Of a stretch of 64,000 nt of DNA, positions 46,492 through 58,600 are shown in pieces. Numbering within the stretch: position 1 is the first letter of the stretch; every line of letters starts with the position of its first letter. Under the pieces are notes generated by a model. That model was not told where the DNA came from. It was given only the letters and a program-made list of their open reading frames with translations, and did no database searches. The translations under genes and the position numbers were made by a program. Origin of the DNA: Takakia lepidozioides (lineage: Eukaryota; Streptophyta; Takakiopsida; Takakiales; Takakiaceae). Location: assembly GCA_030704615.1 (NCBI GenBank), contig CM060734.1:61830042-61894041 (forward strand), read 5' to 3'.

Positions 46492-47210
46492 TCAGTCATG
46501 ACCTACAGCTAGTGTATCATGGGGGTGTTTCCTATTTGTTTCCCTTTTGGCATTCATGTTAGCTACCTTACCATTGATAATTAAGTATCAGTTTGCTTAT
46601 CAATCTATTGGATTCCATCACTCATCCATTCATTCCACAGCTTCACTCAGATCTCTCTACACAGTGTGATTGTATCGTAAAAGTATCCGATTATGATTTA
46701 TCAGTATCAGGCCGAAGCCATTGTGTCTCTAATCTGCTCTACAATATCTATAGCTTGCATATAACACAGCATCTACTCATCATCTTTCTATCTTCACTTC
46801 CGTTCTTCATCTCTGCCCGATCCCCTCTCCTGCATGACCAAGAAGTCCTCCCTCCCTGAATGCTTCCATCGCCAAAAAGCCCCTTCTCCGTCCTTGCTTC
46901 TCCTTTATCTTCCTACCCGTGGTTCTAACCGTTTCCCTCACCCTCACCGTCTCCGTGAACTAACATGTTCCATTTGCAGGTGTTGTTCCCCACAGTCGTT
47001 CCCTGTCCTGCTCTCCGTTCCTATGGTCGTGACAGCTGTGTCAAGCTGTGACTGGCTGTGTGAAACTGTGACGGGCTGTGACTTGGCTGTGCTAATACTG
47101 TGTTGGCTGTGTCGGGCTGTGACTGGCTGTGTGGCTGTGTTCTGCTGTGACGACTGTGACGGGCTGTGTTGGCTGTGACGACTGTGATGGGCTTGTTGTT
47201 TGGCTGTGAC
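46393..47210 (-). repeat. Copy B 5' LTR, truncated by gap
   Basis: 818 bp of LTR are present; the minisatellite and outer end (about 300 bp by comparison with the other B LTR) run into the gap. Many single-base losses relative to the left LTR of B (for example aatatctatagcttgcat for aatatcactatagctttgcat) suggest weak consensus quality. Confidence 0.9.
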
Positions 47211-47710
47211 NNNNNNNNNNNNNNNNNNNNNNNNNNNNNNNNNNNNNNNNNNNNNNNNNNNNNNNNNNNNNNNNNNNNNNNNNNNNNNNNNNNNNNNNNN
47301 NNNNNNNNNNNNNNNNNNNNNNNNNNNNNNNNNNNNNNNNNNNNNNNNNNNNNNNNNNNNNNNNNNNNNNNNNNNNNNNNNNNNNNNNNNNNNNNNNNNN
47401 NNNNNNNNNNNNNNNNNNNNNNNNNNNNNNNNNNNNNNNNNNNNNNNNNNNNNNNNNNNNNNNNNNNNNNNNNNNNNNNNNNNNNNNNNNNNNNNNNNNN
47501 NNNNNNNNNNNNNNNNNNNNNNNNNNNNNNNNNNNNNNNNNNNNNNNNNNNNNNNNNNNNNNNNNNNNNNNNNNNNNNNNNNNNNNNNNNNNNNNNNNNN
47601 NNNNNNNNNNNNNNNNNNNNNNNNNNNNNNNNNNNNNNNNNNNNNNNNNNNNNNNNNNNNNNNNNNNNNNNNNNNNNNNNNNNNNNNNNNNNNNNNNNNN
47701 NNNNNNNNNN
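47211..47710. other. Assembly gap, 500 N
   Basis: Exactly 500 N. The gap begins inside the LTR minisatellite of copy B, a plausible collapse point. Gaps of this round length often mean unknown size, so distances across it may be wrong. Confidence 0.98.
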
Positions 47711-48200
47711 CATCGTGGATTTCGCCTCATGCGGCAAGGCCGTTTTTCCTCTTAATTCTTTTGCCTTATTACGTCCATTTGCCTCGATCGTGGATTTAAC
47801 ATCATGCCGCTAAGACCCAAAAAACAAAAAAACACACATTTTTTTTCTTTTTGGCCTTATATATGTTTGTGTGCCTGGATCATGAATGATCGTGGATTTG
47901 GCCTCATTCTGCTAAGGCAAATTGTTTTAAAAAAAAATCTTTTTTGCCTTATATACGTCCATTTGCCTTGATCGTTAACGATTGTGGATTTGGCCTCATG
48001 AAGCTAAGGCCAATTTTTATTTATTTATTTATCTTTTACCTTATATACATCCATATTCCTCGATCGTGAGCAATCGTGGATTTGGCCTCATGCAGCTAAG
48101 GCAAAAATAAAAACAAAAAACAACCTTATATATATCCATTTGCCTCGATCGTGGATTTGACCTCAAGAAATCTTGCATGTCATTTGCCCCTCCTTGAGTT
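47711..48200. repeat. Tandem repeat, about 80-100 bp unit
   Basis: About six units, each with atcgtggatttggcctcatg, gctaaggc, an A/T run, then ccttatatacgtccatttgcctcg. Unit starts lie near 47711, 47789, 47891, 47983, 48072 and 48153. The array begins at the gap edge, so its full length is unknown. Confidence 0.75.
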
Positions 48201-48254
48201 GACCTAAAAGAACCATAATGACAACACTCTCGTTTTGGAGCCACTCAATGATTG

Positions 48255-48490
48255 CAAGCTAAAAGAGCAGGCAAATAAAGAGAAAAAAAACAACGATCGT
48301 CAATTGTGGTTTTGCCCTCATCGTTTGTCCAAGAAAGAGTAGGCAAATAAAGAGAAAGAAAACAACGATCGTCAACGATCATTGTGGTTTTGCCCTCATC
48401 GTTTGTCCAAAGAAAGAGTAGGCAAATAAAGAGAAAAAAAAAAAAAAACAATTGTCAACGATCGTGTTTTGCCCCTCATCGTTGGTGCAA
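48255..48490. repeat. Tandem repeat, about 75 bp unit, three copies
   Basis: Three units of aggcaaataaagagaaa, an A run, caacgatcgtcaa..., tggttttgccctcatcgtttgtcc, starting near 48269, 48342 and 48418. The motif gatcgt links it loosely to the preceding repeat block. Confidence 0.75.
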
Positions 48491-49355
48491 GAAAAATCAG
48501 ACAAATATATGATTTCCCACGGTATTAGGTCTTCTTCTGCCTGACCTCGGGTATAGGTCAATTTTTTTTTGCAACACCACCCTCCGCTCACGCTCTGATG
48601 GGGAATCGCGCATTTTGTGGGTGAAGTGTGAGCCTAGCTGACAGGCTCACATGGCTAGGCTCATGCTGTAGCCGCGCTGGTACATGATTGAGCATAGTCT
48701 CGGGGAGGCCACTTCCAAATATTCCGATACTACGTGCAGAATAATATGGGGTACAATATATTCTTGGCAGATAAAATTTAGAAAATAATTACAAATAAAT
48801 CATCTTATAGAACTTGGTTTTGGTTAGTTTTGGGCCAGAATTCTATTGGAGCTTAGCTAGTTTAAGTTAACCATCTGGCATGAACTTGAACTAATAGGCA
48901 ATCGGGCCAAAGAGGTCGTCCATGACGATTATCAACCTTTTTGGGATCGAATGATATAGAAGAGGCGTCGACTGTCTCAAATTTGTAAATCAGTTGATTC
49001 ACAAAAAATTCTTCATCTTTAATGGTGATTCCCGCTTGGCCCAATAAATGATTGTGTGAACTCATTATCAGCGGTCTCCGTTGGAATCAGTTGATTCCGT
49101 CATATGCAGCTGGTGCACAGTAATTTTGCACCCTGGTGTTGAATTTGAGTCTCAAACAATCTAGAAAGAAACAATGATTTCTTCCTCGACAACAAACTTA
49201 ACTTTATTGATAATATCATTTCGGAATTTAAATGAATATAGGGCTTGGAATATAGTTTTTTTTTTACAAAAAAAATATTACTTTTTACAACTACCAACAG
49301 GGTCCTGATAAAGACCTGGGACATAGCTTTAAACACGTTTAATCATAGTCATATA
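48491..49355. other. No gene recognised
   Basis: AT-rich sequence with no convincing coding frame. 48625-48655 holds a gtgagcct...aggctcac inverted word similar to one at 54985-55006. Confidence 0.4.
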
Positions 49356-49729
49356 TACTACAACATGACATCATGGTCATAGTCATGTAGTCATGTAGTA
49401 ATACATGACTATGACATATCATCCAGTCATAGATATGTATATGACTATTAGTCATATGTACCATCTCACATTCGACATGTGTAGTCGTGTAGTCATGTAG
49501 TCATACATTTTAATGCACACGTCATCTTAGTATAGTATTGGACATGACTCGTAGTCGTATCAACCATCTCAATGCATCCGATCAACTATGTTTGACCGTA
49601 GATCCGTAGATTGAGGAGTCACGTAGTCACGTACGTGTGACTTTGGGCTAGCTCCATTGGCATTTTGTAGACAGATATGCCATGACTAGCTAAAAGTGGC
49701 AGTCGTGTAAAACGGAGTTTGTTGTAGTG
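49356..49729. mobile_element. Small CACTA-like element
   Basis: The right end, tttgttgtagtg, is the complement of CACTACAACAAA; the left end, tactacaacatgac, differs from that start by one base. It is 374 bp, with internal direct and inverted gtcatgtagtcatg-type repeats. The flanking triplets (ata, aga) do not match, so the left boundary is uncertain. It interrupts a decayed minus-strand gene at its right edge. Confidence 0.45.
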
Positions 49730-52115
49730 AGACAAGTCTGGTTTTCATTTGAGCCACAAAATCCAGACAGTGTGTCGGATTTGTTATCCCAAGTAATGCT
49801 AGTCTTAACCTTGGTCTCATCTTTGGCCATAAGCACATGAATTGGACCCTCTAGCTGGTGTGCAACCCTAGCGTCTCTATACATTGTTGTAACTACTTTG
49901 AAAATCTTTCATGGAAACTAGCGACAAATTGCAAATGTTTTCTATTAGCACGTTTGACTGACATAATATCGGGGCAGCAAGATTCAGAGAAAAAAAAGTC
50001 AGTTAAGTGTCGGCGTCTAGAAAATTTCATAGCTTATGAAAATGACGTAGTATTCACACTGAATCTATGACCTTGGTTTTTCCAAATCAAATTATGCACA
50101 ATGTCACAGATAAAATCCCATAGAGTTGGTTTACCTCCGAAAGCTCCAGTCTTATGGGCTGCTATAATATAATTTCAAAATTTGAGAACATCCATAGCAT
50201 TTGAACAGCCCTCTACTGACTCCTTGAAAGAAGGTCTGCTAATTTTCAATAAGCAGACTATAGCCTTACTCCTCCATAGTTGCAGTCTCAGAAGCCGCAT
50301 CTGCGAGGATCTTCGTTTTGAGTATTGAGCGAGCTCTCCACGTTGTAGAAACCCCAATCTTCTGCCACCTCCAATTGATCTTGTGCCCTGATGTCGAAAA
50401 TCGGCTTCCTGGGAAATTCGGAAACACACTTAGCCCAAAGTCAAATCCTCAAAAGGCTTACTTGAAACTGAAACCCTTTTGCAATCTTTTGATCTGAAAC
50501 ACCCAGCAATTATTTTGCTCTCCCCCCCAACCCTAACTCAATGGTTGCCCTAGTTTTAGGCTCTGCCACCCAAGACCCTCCAGTCGAGCTTTTTTTTTTA
50601 TTGGCGAATTTTCGCCAGATTTCGACCTCAAAAAATAAAATAAAATATTCCGTTGCAAATCCCTTGTTTTTTCATGGATGAAATCGTCAAATTTCTCCAA
50701 ATAAAAAATATATATGGATGAATTTTGCCAAATATGGATGATATAAATGGATTATGGTACAAATATGGATGAATTTCAGTGGATGAACATAATATACCAC
50801 TATTTTCTACAAAACTCTGTAGCTATTTGTGTTGTTTTCCAAATTTCTTCAAAAAAACACTGCTCCAGTCTGCAGATCTTGCAGATCTTGACAAAATAGG
50901 ATTTTCCACCATAACTTCGTGCTGATTTTCCAGCATCCCCAACACAAGAGAGAGATAGGATGAACATTCTGACCATCGGGTCCGCTGTTAGTTCTCTTGC
51001 CTCCTTGTCTGGTTCTCGGTAGATCTTTGTGATGACGAGGGCCTCCTTTTTTTGCCCGTGCGAAGTGCAACAGAACCCTTAGCGTTGTTGTCCGCCAAAT
51101 TCAAATCTCGAAGCTAACCTGACTAACCACATAATGGGCACCAAGCATTTGAGTGATGTGGAGGCTCTTGACAAGCAAGAAAAAGTCTCCACATAAATTG
51201 CATTTCACCCTCATCCAGAAAACTACGTATTTTTGGAGAGTGTCGGTCTCCAACGAGGCTGAAAGGCTTGCGAGTAGAACCCACATTGTCATTTATCAAA
51301 TCCATGTTTGTTATCCCCTCCTTAATCCATCTCTTGTGGTCAGCTTGTGTTAGAATATTTGGTTTGTCCTTAGATTTTGATTGCGGATAGGAGTTGTAGT
51401 CCAGCCCCTTCCACTTGAACCAATTTTTGATGTGTGCGGAGGACCCAAGTGCTTCTTAGAAAAATTTACGAACAAATAATTAGCGATCGTGCTCTTGCTC
51501 TGAATCATCCCCCACATAATTCCTATATAGCTTACTAATTCCCCACAAAACAAGTTAACTATGCCCTTGCCGTCCGATCCCACGACTTTACACACCACAT
51601 GTGGTCATCTATACTAGTCCTCTCTATGTCGCTCTTAAGCTTCTCGATAGCTCATGCGTACTTATCCAAGATTTCCGCCAGTAGCATAGCGGACTTCATA
51701 TCGGGTTGCAGACTCTTTGTTCTTTCGGAGCTGCAAGGCAAGCTACTCCCTACTTGGGAGTCAAGCGGGTAATTCTCAAAATCAGGGCTGACCGTACTGT
51801 CCTCCAAGTCCAAGTGCGGCATAGATTGAACATCATTGTCATTACAAAGAGGAGGTTCAGGAGAAGAGGTCAAACCCTCTTCCTCTTGATGTCCGTACCT
51901 GCTGCATCGCCCTGCTCCGATAGAGGGATGATGACCGCCTCCAACCTGATCTTGTTTAGCCTCTCGAACTTCGGCTTGATGCAACATTTAGAATCAAGGT
52001 CCCAAAAGCTAAAGGGCGAGTCCACAATATATGCCTCCTCTGCCTCACTAAAGTGATGTAGTGTGAATGCAGGGGAGTAACAGTGAAATTTTTGTTTGGC
52101 ATCAGGATTCGGCAT
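49730..52115 (-). pseudogene. Decayed transposon-like gene, unknown family
   Basis: A chain of minus-strand open pieces: 52115-51870 (starting MPNPDAKQKFHCYSPAF), 51987-51652, 51598-51350, 51305-51123 (a FLDEGEMQFMWRLFLACQ stretch), 51070-50849, 50429-50175 and 49884-49730 (KDETKVKTSITWD then LSGFCGSNENQTC). The frame changes between pieces, and stops occur throughout. The DET...GFCG pattern recalls transposase-like ORFs of plant repeats, but I cannot name a family. The gene ends where the small CACTA-like element begins. It is clearly not coding as it stands. Confidence 0.4.
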
Positions 52116-52119
52116 TACT

Positions 52120-54100
52120 ACAAAGGGAGTGCCCTGGTACTAATAACGAGAGGGAACTATCCATGCCTACAGGTAATTCCATGGGCACACTATGCTATTG
52201 CTCTGCCAGGACAAAATGTGGCTAAGTCATGAAATACGCCTTTTCATCCATAGGATGAATGGCTTTCATCGCTGGTGATTACCTTAGAAACGCGGGTCGA
52301 TGAAGCTTAGGGCTTGCTGGAGGGTAATCGTGCAGGGAACAGCTAGGTAATTTTGCTCAAGCCAGGAGAAGGGAGGCGGTGCAGTAATCGTTTCATGGCT
52401 TTGAAGAGAGGGAGTGCTGCAGGACGATTCATCAAGGGCAAGGGAAGTAATATCATGTACTACTGACAAAAGTAATGAAGGCATAGAGGCGGTGCTTCCT
52501 GTGATTTGACCGCTGAAGGTGTAGGAGTTGCGGGGAAAGCAGCTCGGTGGAGGGGCGGCAGTGCCGCTTGCAAGGGAAACAGCCTGCTACCAGGGAATAG
52601 GAAGGTGAGGTTGCCGACTTGATCAAAGGCTAGTTAAGATGATGGAGCAGCTCCATCATGACGGGCATCTGCCAGAGGTAGGGTGTGCAAACTGATACCG
52701 CCGCCATTGCATTCATGTGCAATTATAGAAAGCTGCACTTGTGGATAAGCAATTGCTGCCAGATCAAGGGCAGAGATGGGATTACTGACTTGACCACTTG
52801 TGAAATGGTGCAATCGCCAGAATGAGGGCATTGGCTTGTGGACAGTGATACAGGTTATCTGTAAATAAAGAAGCAAAGGGTGAAATATGTAGAGCAGGAA
52901 GCTTTCAGATAATGACTGTCTTCTTGTTATCACATCAGATCTTAGGGTAGATTAGCAGAGATGGTAGGATAGGGTAGTTAGTTGGCAAGCAACAAGGTTA
53001 CTGCCATAGGTTGAAACAGAGCTGTCATGACTCACGGAACGCTTGAATCGACGAAATATCTGAAGGTGGAGTGGCAGAGCAATGACAGGATCTGACATGC
53101 ATAGATCTTTGTTTTACAACGTGGCATTCAAACGACAAGAGGAGTTAGGGGAGCTGCTGACAGAGATGGTGAGGTGCCATTTCAGGCAGGCGATCCCACC
53201 GCTTCAGCTGGAGTATAAGAGAGCTAAGTTCATAGATGCAAAGCTCCTCTCTGACTTAGGGATAGTTGCTATGGAATTTTGCTAGAGAGACTCTCAATAG
53301 AAATGAGGGAGATAGAAAAAGATTTTGGCAAATGGAATGGAAAGTTGGGAAGTCAGCTCTCAAACATAGGATGCTTCCTTTTTGGGTGTGACTTAGAAAT
53401 CGTTTTGGGCAGATTTAGGACTTGCTCTTGATAGAAGGGAAAAGGATAGAGACATGTGATAGAGGAAAAAGGGTTTTTGAAAATGGAATGGAGTGGTGGT
53501 CTGGGCTTCAAACCAGAATGGTGTAGAGAGGATAAGAGATGATGCATGTCAATTGGGAATGGTGATAGAAGGGCTGTCTGGTCCAATATGGGCACTTGCA
53601 TCAGAAAAGGGAGATAAAACATTGGGAAGAAGAGAGATCCGCTCAACAAAAGAATGATGAGAGGAGGGTCAGTTGAGAGATAAAGGAAAGACCATGAGTT
53701 GGATAGAAATATCAGACCTGCACTGTATGGTAGATACATGTTGCCTTGCACTTTCGGTGATTGCATGACAACAAAGGGGGTTCAATGTAGATGCTACATG
53801 CCAATGGTGAACTCATAGGCTGTCATTAACCCACTGGTAAGCTGTTTGAGTGACTATATCAGCATGAAAACTAAGCTGGTGCAAGACAGAATCCTAGTTA
53901 GGCCTGTTGCACTATGCAGGAAACACCTTCACTTGTCCCATCCATGTCTTCTCTTCCGCTGCGGCGTGGATGAGGGCTTCATGAACTCTGATCATAAACA
54001 ACATGGATGTAGCCAACCTGTGTGGGAGAACCAGGATAACAACAAGACCTTGCACTAAGAACTAGATTAGGATTAGACAGAAGGGGATATATGCCCCCTT
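52120..54100. other. No gene recognised
   Basis: About 2 kb with only short, unrecognised frames on both strands (the longest are 137 codons on minus at 53353-53766 and 67 codons on plus at 53082-53285). No domain or repeat family was identified. Confidence 0.4.
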
Positions 54101-54104
54101 CTTT

Positions 54105-54290
54105 TCACACTACAGTGACTTAGTAATGAGCACTGTAATGCAGAGGTCTTAGGTTCAAGTATGTATTGTCTAGTAATGTGTAGGATGGTGTAGGGCCGAC
54201 GGTCAACGCACATTTCAAATTTTGAACCGCCAAAAATTCTAAATTTGAATTTGAATTTGAATTTCAAATTTCAGAAATTTTTAATCATGA
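54105..54290 (+). mobile_element. tRNA-derived SINE-like element
   Basis: It starts with a tRNA-like head: gtgacttagtaatgagcac (A-box region) followed by gcagaggtcttaggttcaag (B-box-like). After a body with ggtcaac it ends in aaatttgaatttgaatttg-type repeats. 54143-54163 is identical to the inverse of 15502-15522, and the overall plan matches that copy. RNA polymerase III transcription is inferred from the boxes only. Confidence 0.5.
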
Positions 54291-54710
54291 TCTTATGACT
54301 ACCACGTCATCGCCCCGTCAAACTGACATGGACTGCTGTAGTCGTAAATTGCAGTCGTGGCCATGACTATGAGTAGGCAGCTCAAGTTCTACGCAGTGTT
54401 TTTTTAATACTATTTGCATTGTGGCGCGAGTGGCATCCATAGGAACCTACGTGGAGCATGTATGGCTATGGTAATAGAAAATGAAGATTCAAAATTAGTG
54501 GCAATTGTAGGAGATGTTGAATGAGTGTTAGGTGAATGAATCCAAAACATAATTATAGAGACGATAAGGCGAACGATCTGAAATTGACATAACATGTTTA
54601 GCTACCAATATAAAAACAAAATAGAGTTTTTTGGTGAACACCACAAAACAAGTTGATGATATTCACCACCATTGAGAAGTACAAAAATCTGAATTAATCA
54701 TAATTTGCAC

Positions 54711-54780
54711 TCAATGGAGGATTTGAACCCCCATCCAAAGGAACTTGCCCATTGCAACATAGAGTCTATGTGTACACAAA
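54711..54780 (-). other. tRNA-like T-arm segment, possible second SINE type
   Basis: The minus strand reads ggatgggggttcaaatcctcc, which folds as a T-arm with a TTCAAAT loop, preceded by gcaatgggcaagttcc. There is no complete cloverleaf, so it is not called as a tRNA gene. Confidence 0.3.
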
Positions 54781-54789
54781 CAAAAAATT

Positions 54790-55680
54790 AGTACAAAATG
54801 CAATCAGTCCAATATGAATCACCAATGGTTGTCGGGATCATCGGAACCAAAGTAGAATTACTCGGTTAGCTCACAATGTAGTGCTCCCAAACAGCGCAGA
54901 TTATATGTCATGGTGCATTACAAGACATGCCATTGGCATCAGCCAATAGATTAAGGGGGGGTGCTATTCCGTGAGCCCAGGAAACCGTGAGCCCAGCACA
55001 GGCTCACGCCACGTCAGCATGCATACATGGCCTATTTCCGCGGGTGTCACCTATTACCGCGGGTTGATCAGCCATTTCCAGGGAATGCAGACTGGATGTG
55101 TTACATCCATTATATCCATCCTTTCTATCCATTGCATCCATTTAGACGTTATCAACATACCAAGCCCCTGCATTGGAATGTGGCTACGTCGTGAGCAGGT
55201 GCACACTCACATCACCCAAAGTGGATCCCTGCGAAATCTTTTCTTACTCACCACCCTTGCGAACATGCCAGGTATGTGTGGGAGCATCATGGATGCTCAC
55301 CAGAATTGAGAATGCCTGAACGCTCTTTGATCACATGGACTTTAACATGATGGATTTACCAAGCATTCTTCTAGCAGGAATGGTTTGGAGACCAATGAGC
55401 AAATGATGCGAGAATGCTCTACCCGAATCAAAGACGTTTGTTTGTTTTTGCAATGCACACAAGCCTGTGAGCTCCGCAAAACACCAAATAGATTGAAGGA
55501 ACAATCCGGGTAGTCCATGCAACCCCCATCTCCAACGATAGTTTGTTCCCATGAATTTGCATCCCACGCACACATTGCAAACATGACAACAAGGACACAC
55601 AACCATCCCATTTCAAAATTGGCCCCAAATAAAAGCAAAAGAAAACTTCATATCAAGTGTCACAGTCATCAGAATCAGTA
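54790..55680. other. No gene recognised
   Basis: 54955-55010 starts with a run of G and gtgctattcc, then three gtgagcc/ggctcac words, which could be a transposon end. No coding frame could be assigned. A Cys-rich minus frame at 55331-55638 has no recognisable domain. Confidence 0.35.
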
Positions 55681-55689
55681 TCGACCTCC

Positions 55690-58600
55690 TATGCTATGTC
55701 ATCCACAAAGATTCCGACCCCAACACCACGTCTTCTACCACGGCCGTCGATGGTTGGACTGCGAGTGCCATGAACGGACATGCTTGCTGCGAGTGCCTCC
55801 GCATAGACAGGTAGCACGTAAGACTGAGGAGGACTTGAAAGAAGTCCAAAAAGGTGTGATAGCCCTGGAGGGTCAGTGGAAGCACACGCACTCCTGCACA
55901 AGTCGATAAAAACCCATTTTGAACACAATGATGCAATGCACAAGTCCAACGAAGAGGATGTCTCCCATGTGCATTTTGCCTTAAGAACAATGATTCTAGG
56001 TATTGAAACAACAATGCAAGCATCCACAGGTTGAACTTACTCACAGGCAAAGTCGGAGTCCAGCTCATTGTCGGAAGTCTCCCCTGTATCAATATCACCG
56101 GGAAGGGGCTTCGGAAGGACTTGAGAAGTGTGTCCACCCAAACCCATCAGGAGGTTCTTGTAAATCTCAGCATCCCCTTCAATCCCAAGAGATGTCGCGC
56201 ACTGGCCTTGCAAGCGTGGTACGAAGCACCTGCAGTGGAATAGAATGAAGGAAACAGACATTGAAGACACATGTGGAACGGTGGGAAGTGCTGAAAGTGC
56301 AAGCTCAAACAAACCTCATGAAATGTGAATGTTGAAGAGACAAACCTGTGCCCATTGACAAATCCAGAACTCTGGCGTCTGTGTAGGCGCAACACTCCAC
56401 AATCGTTTGAATGAAAGCTGGGCTCCTCTCCCTGGCCCCTCTCCAAGGAACCCCATTCCCCCTTCGCAAGCACACGTTGTTGTCCACGTAGTTGTGGTGC
56501 ATGTCCGTGGGAGGATCTGTCCTCTCGTCTATGAACTTGCCCCCATGAGTGATGGCGAACTCTCTAATGATGGCTGGAGTCGTAGGTGGATGCACTCAGA
56601 CGAGACAAACAGCTTCAAACAAACGAGTCTGCGAACATGACATCCACAAAGAACTAAGAAGCTTGAAAACCAGGCCCCTGCGGCTTATGCAACTCCATCC
56701 GAGAACCACCAAGAAGAGGAATAAGAAGGCAGATTTACAATCTCTCTCGGACGATCCCCCTTCGTCAGGTACATGTTGTTCACACAATTCCATGTCTTCA
56801 CGACCCTCATACCGGAGGCTTTCAAATAGCTGGCAAGTGCACGGCGACAACGAAGGTCGATGGACTGGATGAGCACCAAAACACCTAAAATTGCAAAAGG
56901 AGAAAACCCACCGCCAGTAGCGCTCATCAAAAGCATTCCAACCTGGACAAGCACCCAATGGAGGGACATCCGGGATTGGCAACCCATCAGGGATGTCCAA
57001 GATGATGAGTTCGGCTGCATATGGCTTCTCCTTCCCGTTCACCCAGGATTTGGTCATTTTAGCCTGCAAACAAGCATGCAATGGAATGCTCAGGAGGATT
57101 GAAACGATCCATGCCCACAACAAACAAGAAGCAAAAGACAACTCGCACCGTGCCGAGGAACTCCACAATCCTCTCCCACACTGGTGATGGCTCGCCCTTG
57201 TAATCAGATTTCTTGGACTCCATCATGGCAAGGAACCCGGCTTGTCTTCTTTGATCTCAAAGTAGCAGCTAAAAAAGAATGGGCTTCCTTGTGTGCAGAG
57301 GTTGTCAGGAAACATCTCCAACCTAGTAGGGCGAATGACCCTCGTGGGATGCTCCACTGCATGGTACGGGTCCTTGGGATCAACCACCCCCTTGTTCTTT
57401 CTCCCGGATCCCCTACCATGCGGTGGAGTTTGCAGGACATCCACCACAGGGTCAGTATCTGCAACACTTCCTTGCCCACCTACCTGCCCTTGTGCCCCCT
57501 TCCCCCTACCCCTCCCTTTCCCCACACCACCAGCAACATCCTTTCCCTTTGCCTTTCTACCTCTACCCGGGGTATCCTGAGCGGGAGGCTCCTTCTCTGC
57601 AAGAGTCCTCAAATTTCTATCATGAATGTCGAGGTCGGCTGCTGTGGCGGTGGCTGCTATATGCTCATTCTCTCTCCTCAAAGACACCTCCTGAGCTGGG
57701 GTCTCATAAGCAGGACAATCCAAATACCAACCACAAACAGAAAGATGGTCTGGGCCCCAGTCATGCAAGATCCCCGTAGTAAACATGGTCTGGTTGCCTG
57801 CAGGGACAAGCCAAAGGTCCACGAAATCAGGATGTTTGTCCAAGCAGTTCTCTGCCATGAGAACATACTTTATGTACTTGCAGGAACAGAGACAACCTCA
57901 TTATGCAATGCAATTATTGTCTCCCAGTTTTTCCACCACATCACGAAGACCCCCTAAAAGAGTATGCGGCACAGTACACTGCAACCACCGCACACAAAAT
58001 AGCCTGAAGGGCCAAGGGTGTGCACGTTGGTGTTACTACACACGGATAGAACAAATGAGTGTGCGGCACGGCAAACTCATATGAGCCAGCCCAAAACAGG
58101 TTGGATGGAGGAGAGTGTGTCTTTGCAAAACAAAGAAGCACAGTCCATTTCGCACCTGTAAAGGCATCGTTTCCAGGCTTCCTCTCCTTTCTCTTGCTGG
58201 TCAAGCTCATTTGTTCGACTGATGCCACCCTCCTTGCTGAACTCTCTGAAGAAACAAGATTGCCACACTATGGCTCTCCATTTCCTCATGTATGCTTGGA
58301 AGGAGACCTTCGGTGTTGTCATGGTGATCCCATAGTCAGCCAGCTGCGTATGTAGAACCGACCGGGCCCTTTCCTCCAATTGCAAAACAATTCAAATGCA
58401 AGAATGAACCCAACAACAATCACAGCCAATATAACATGGAAAGAGAATGATAGAAAAAGCGAAAAGAAAGTGACACAGCAAAGGACATCATACCTGGCTC
58501 CAATAAGTGGCCTTGTGAAGCCATGTGTCCAGCACATTGTCACTGACAGAAATGACACGCTGGGTCTTCTTCTCTTTCTCCGGCCTGGGGAACATGTGGG

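Larger units (their letters stand above)
21046..47210 (-). mobile_element. Gypsy LTR retrotransposon copy B, split by copy A and ending in a gap
   Basis: Minus-strand element with its 3' LTR at 21046-22160 and its 5' LTR at 46393 into the gap at 47211. It is interrupted by copy A (25046-38163); removing A and one caccc rejoins the extra ORF. Internal order is the same as in the other copies. The left part (21-25 kb) is clean in sequence, while the right part (38-47 kb) has very many single-base indels. Net length without A is about 13 kb plus the part of the LTR hidden in the gap. Confidence 0.93.

Noticed and set aside
47021-47813. Long frames across the gap
   Set aside because: They consist of N and minisatellite sequence only.
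47711-48490. CRISPR-like array
   Set aside because: Units are tandem without unique spacers, and the context is plant nuclear DNA.
53353-53766. 137-codon hydrophobic minus-strand frame
   Set aside because: No domain, biased toward Leu/Pro/Ser from A/G-rich complementary sequence, and no support from neighbours.
54711-54780. A functional tRNA gene on the minus strand
   Set aside because: The T-arm is good but no acceptor pairing or D-arm can be drawn; at most it is a SINE fragment.
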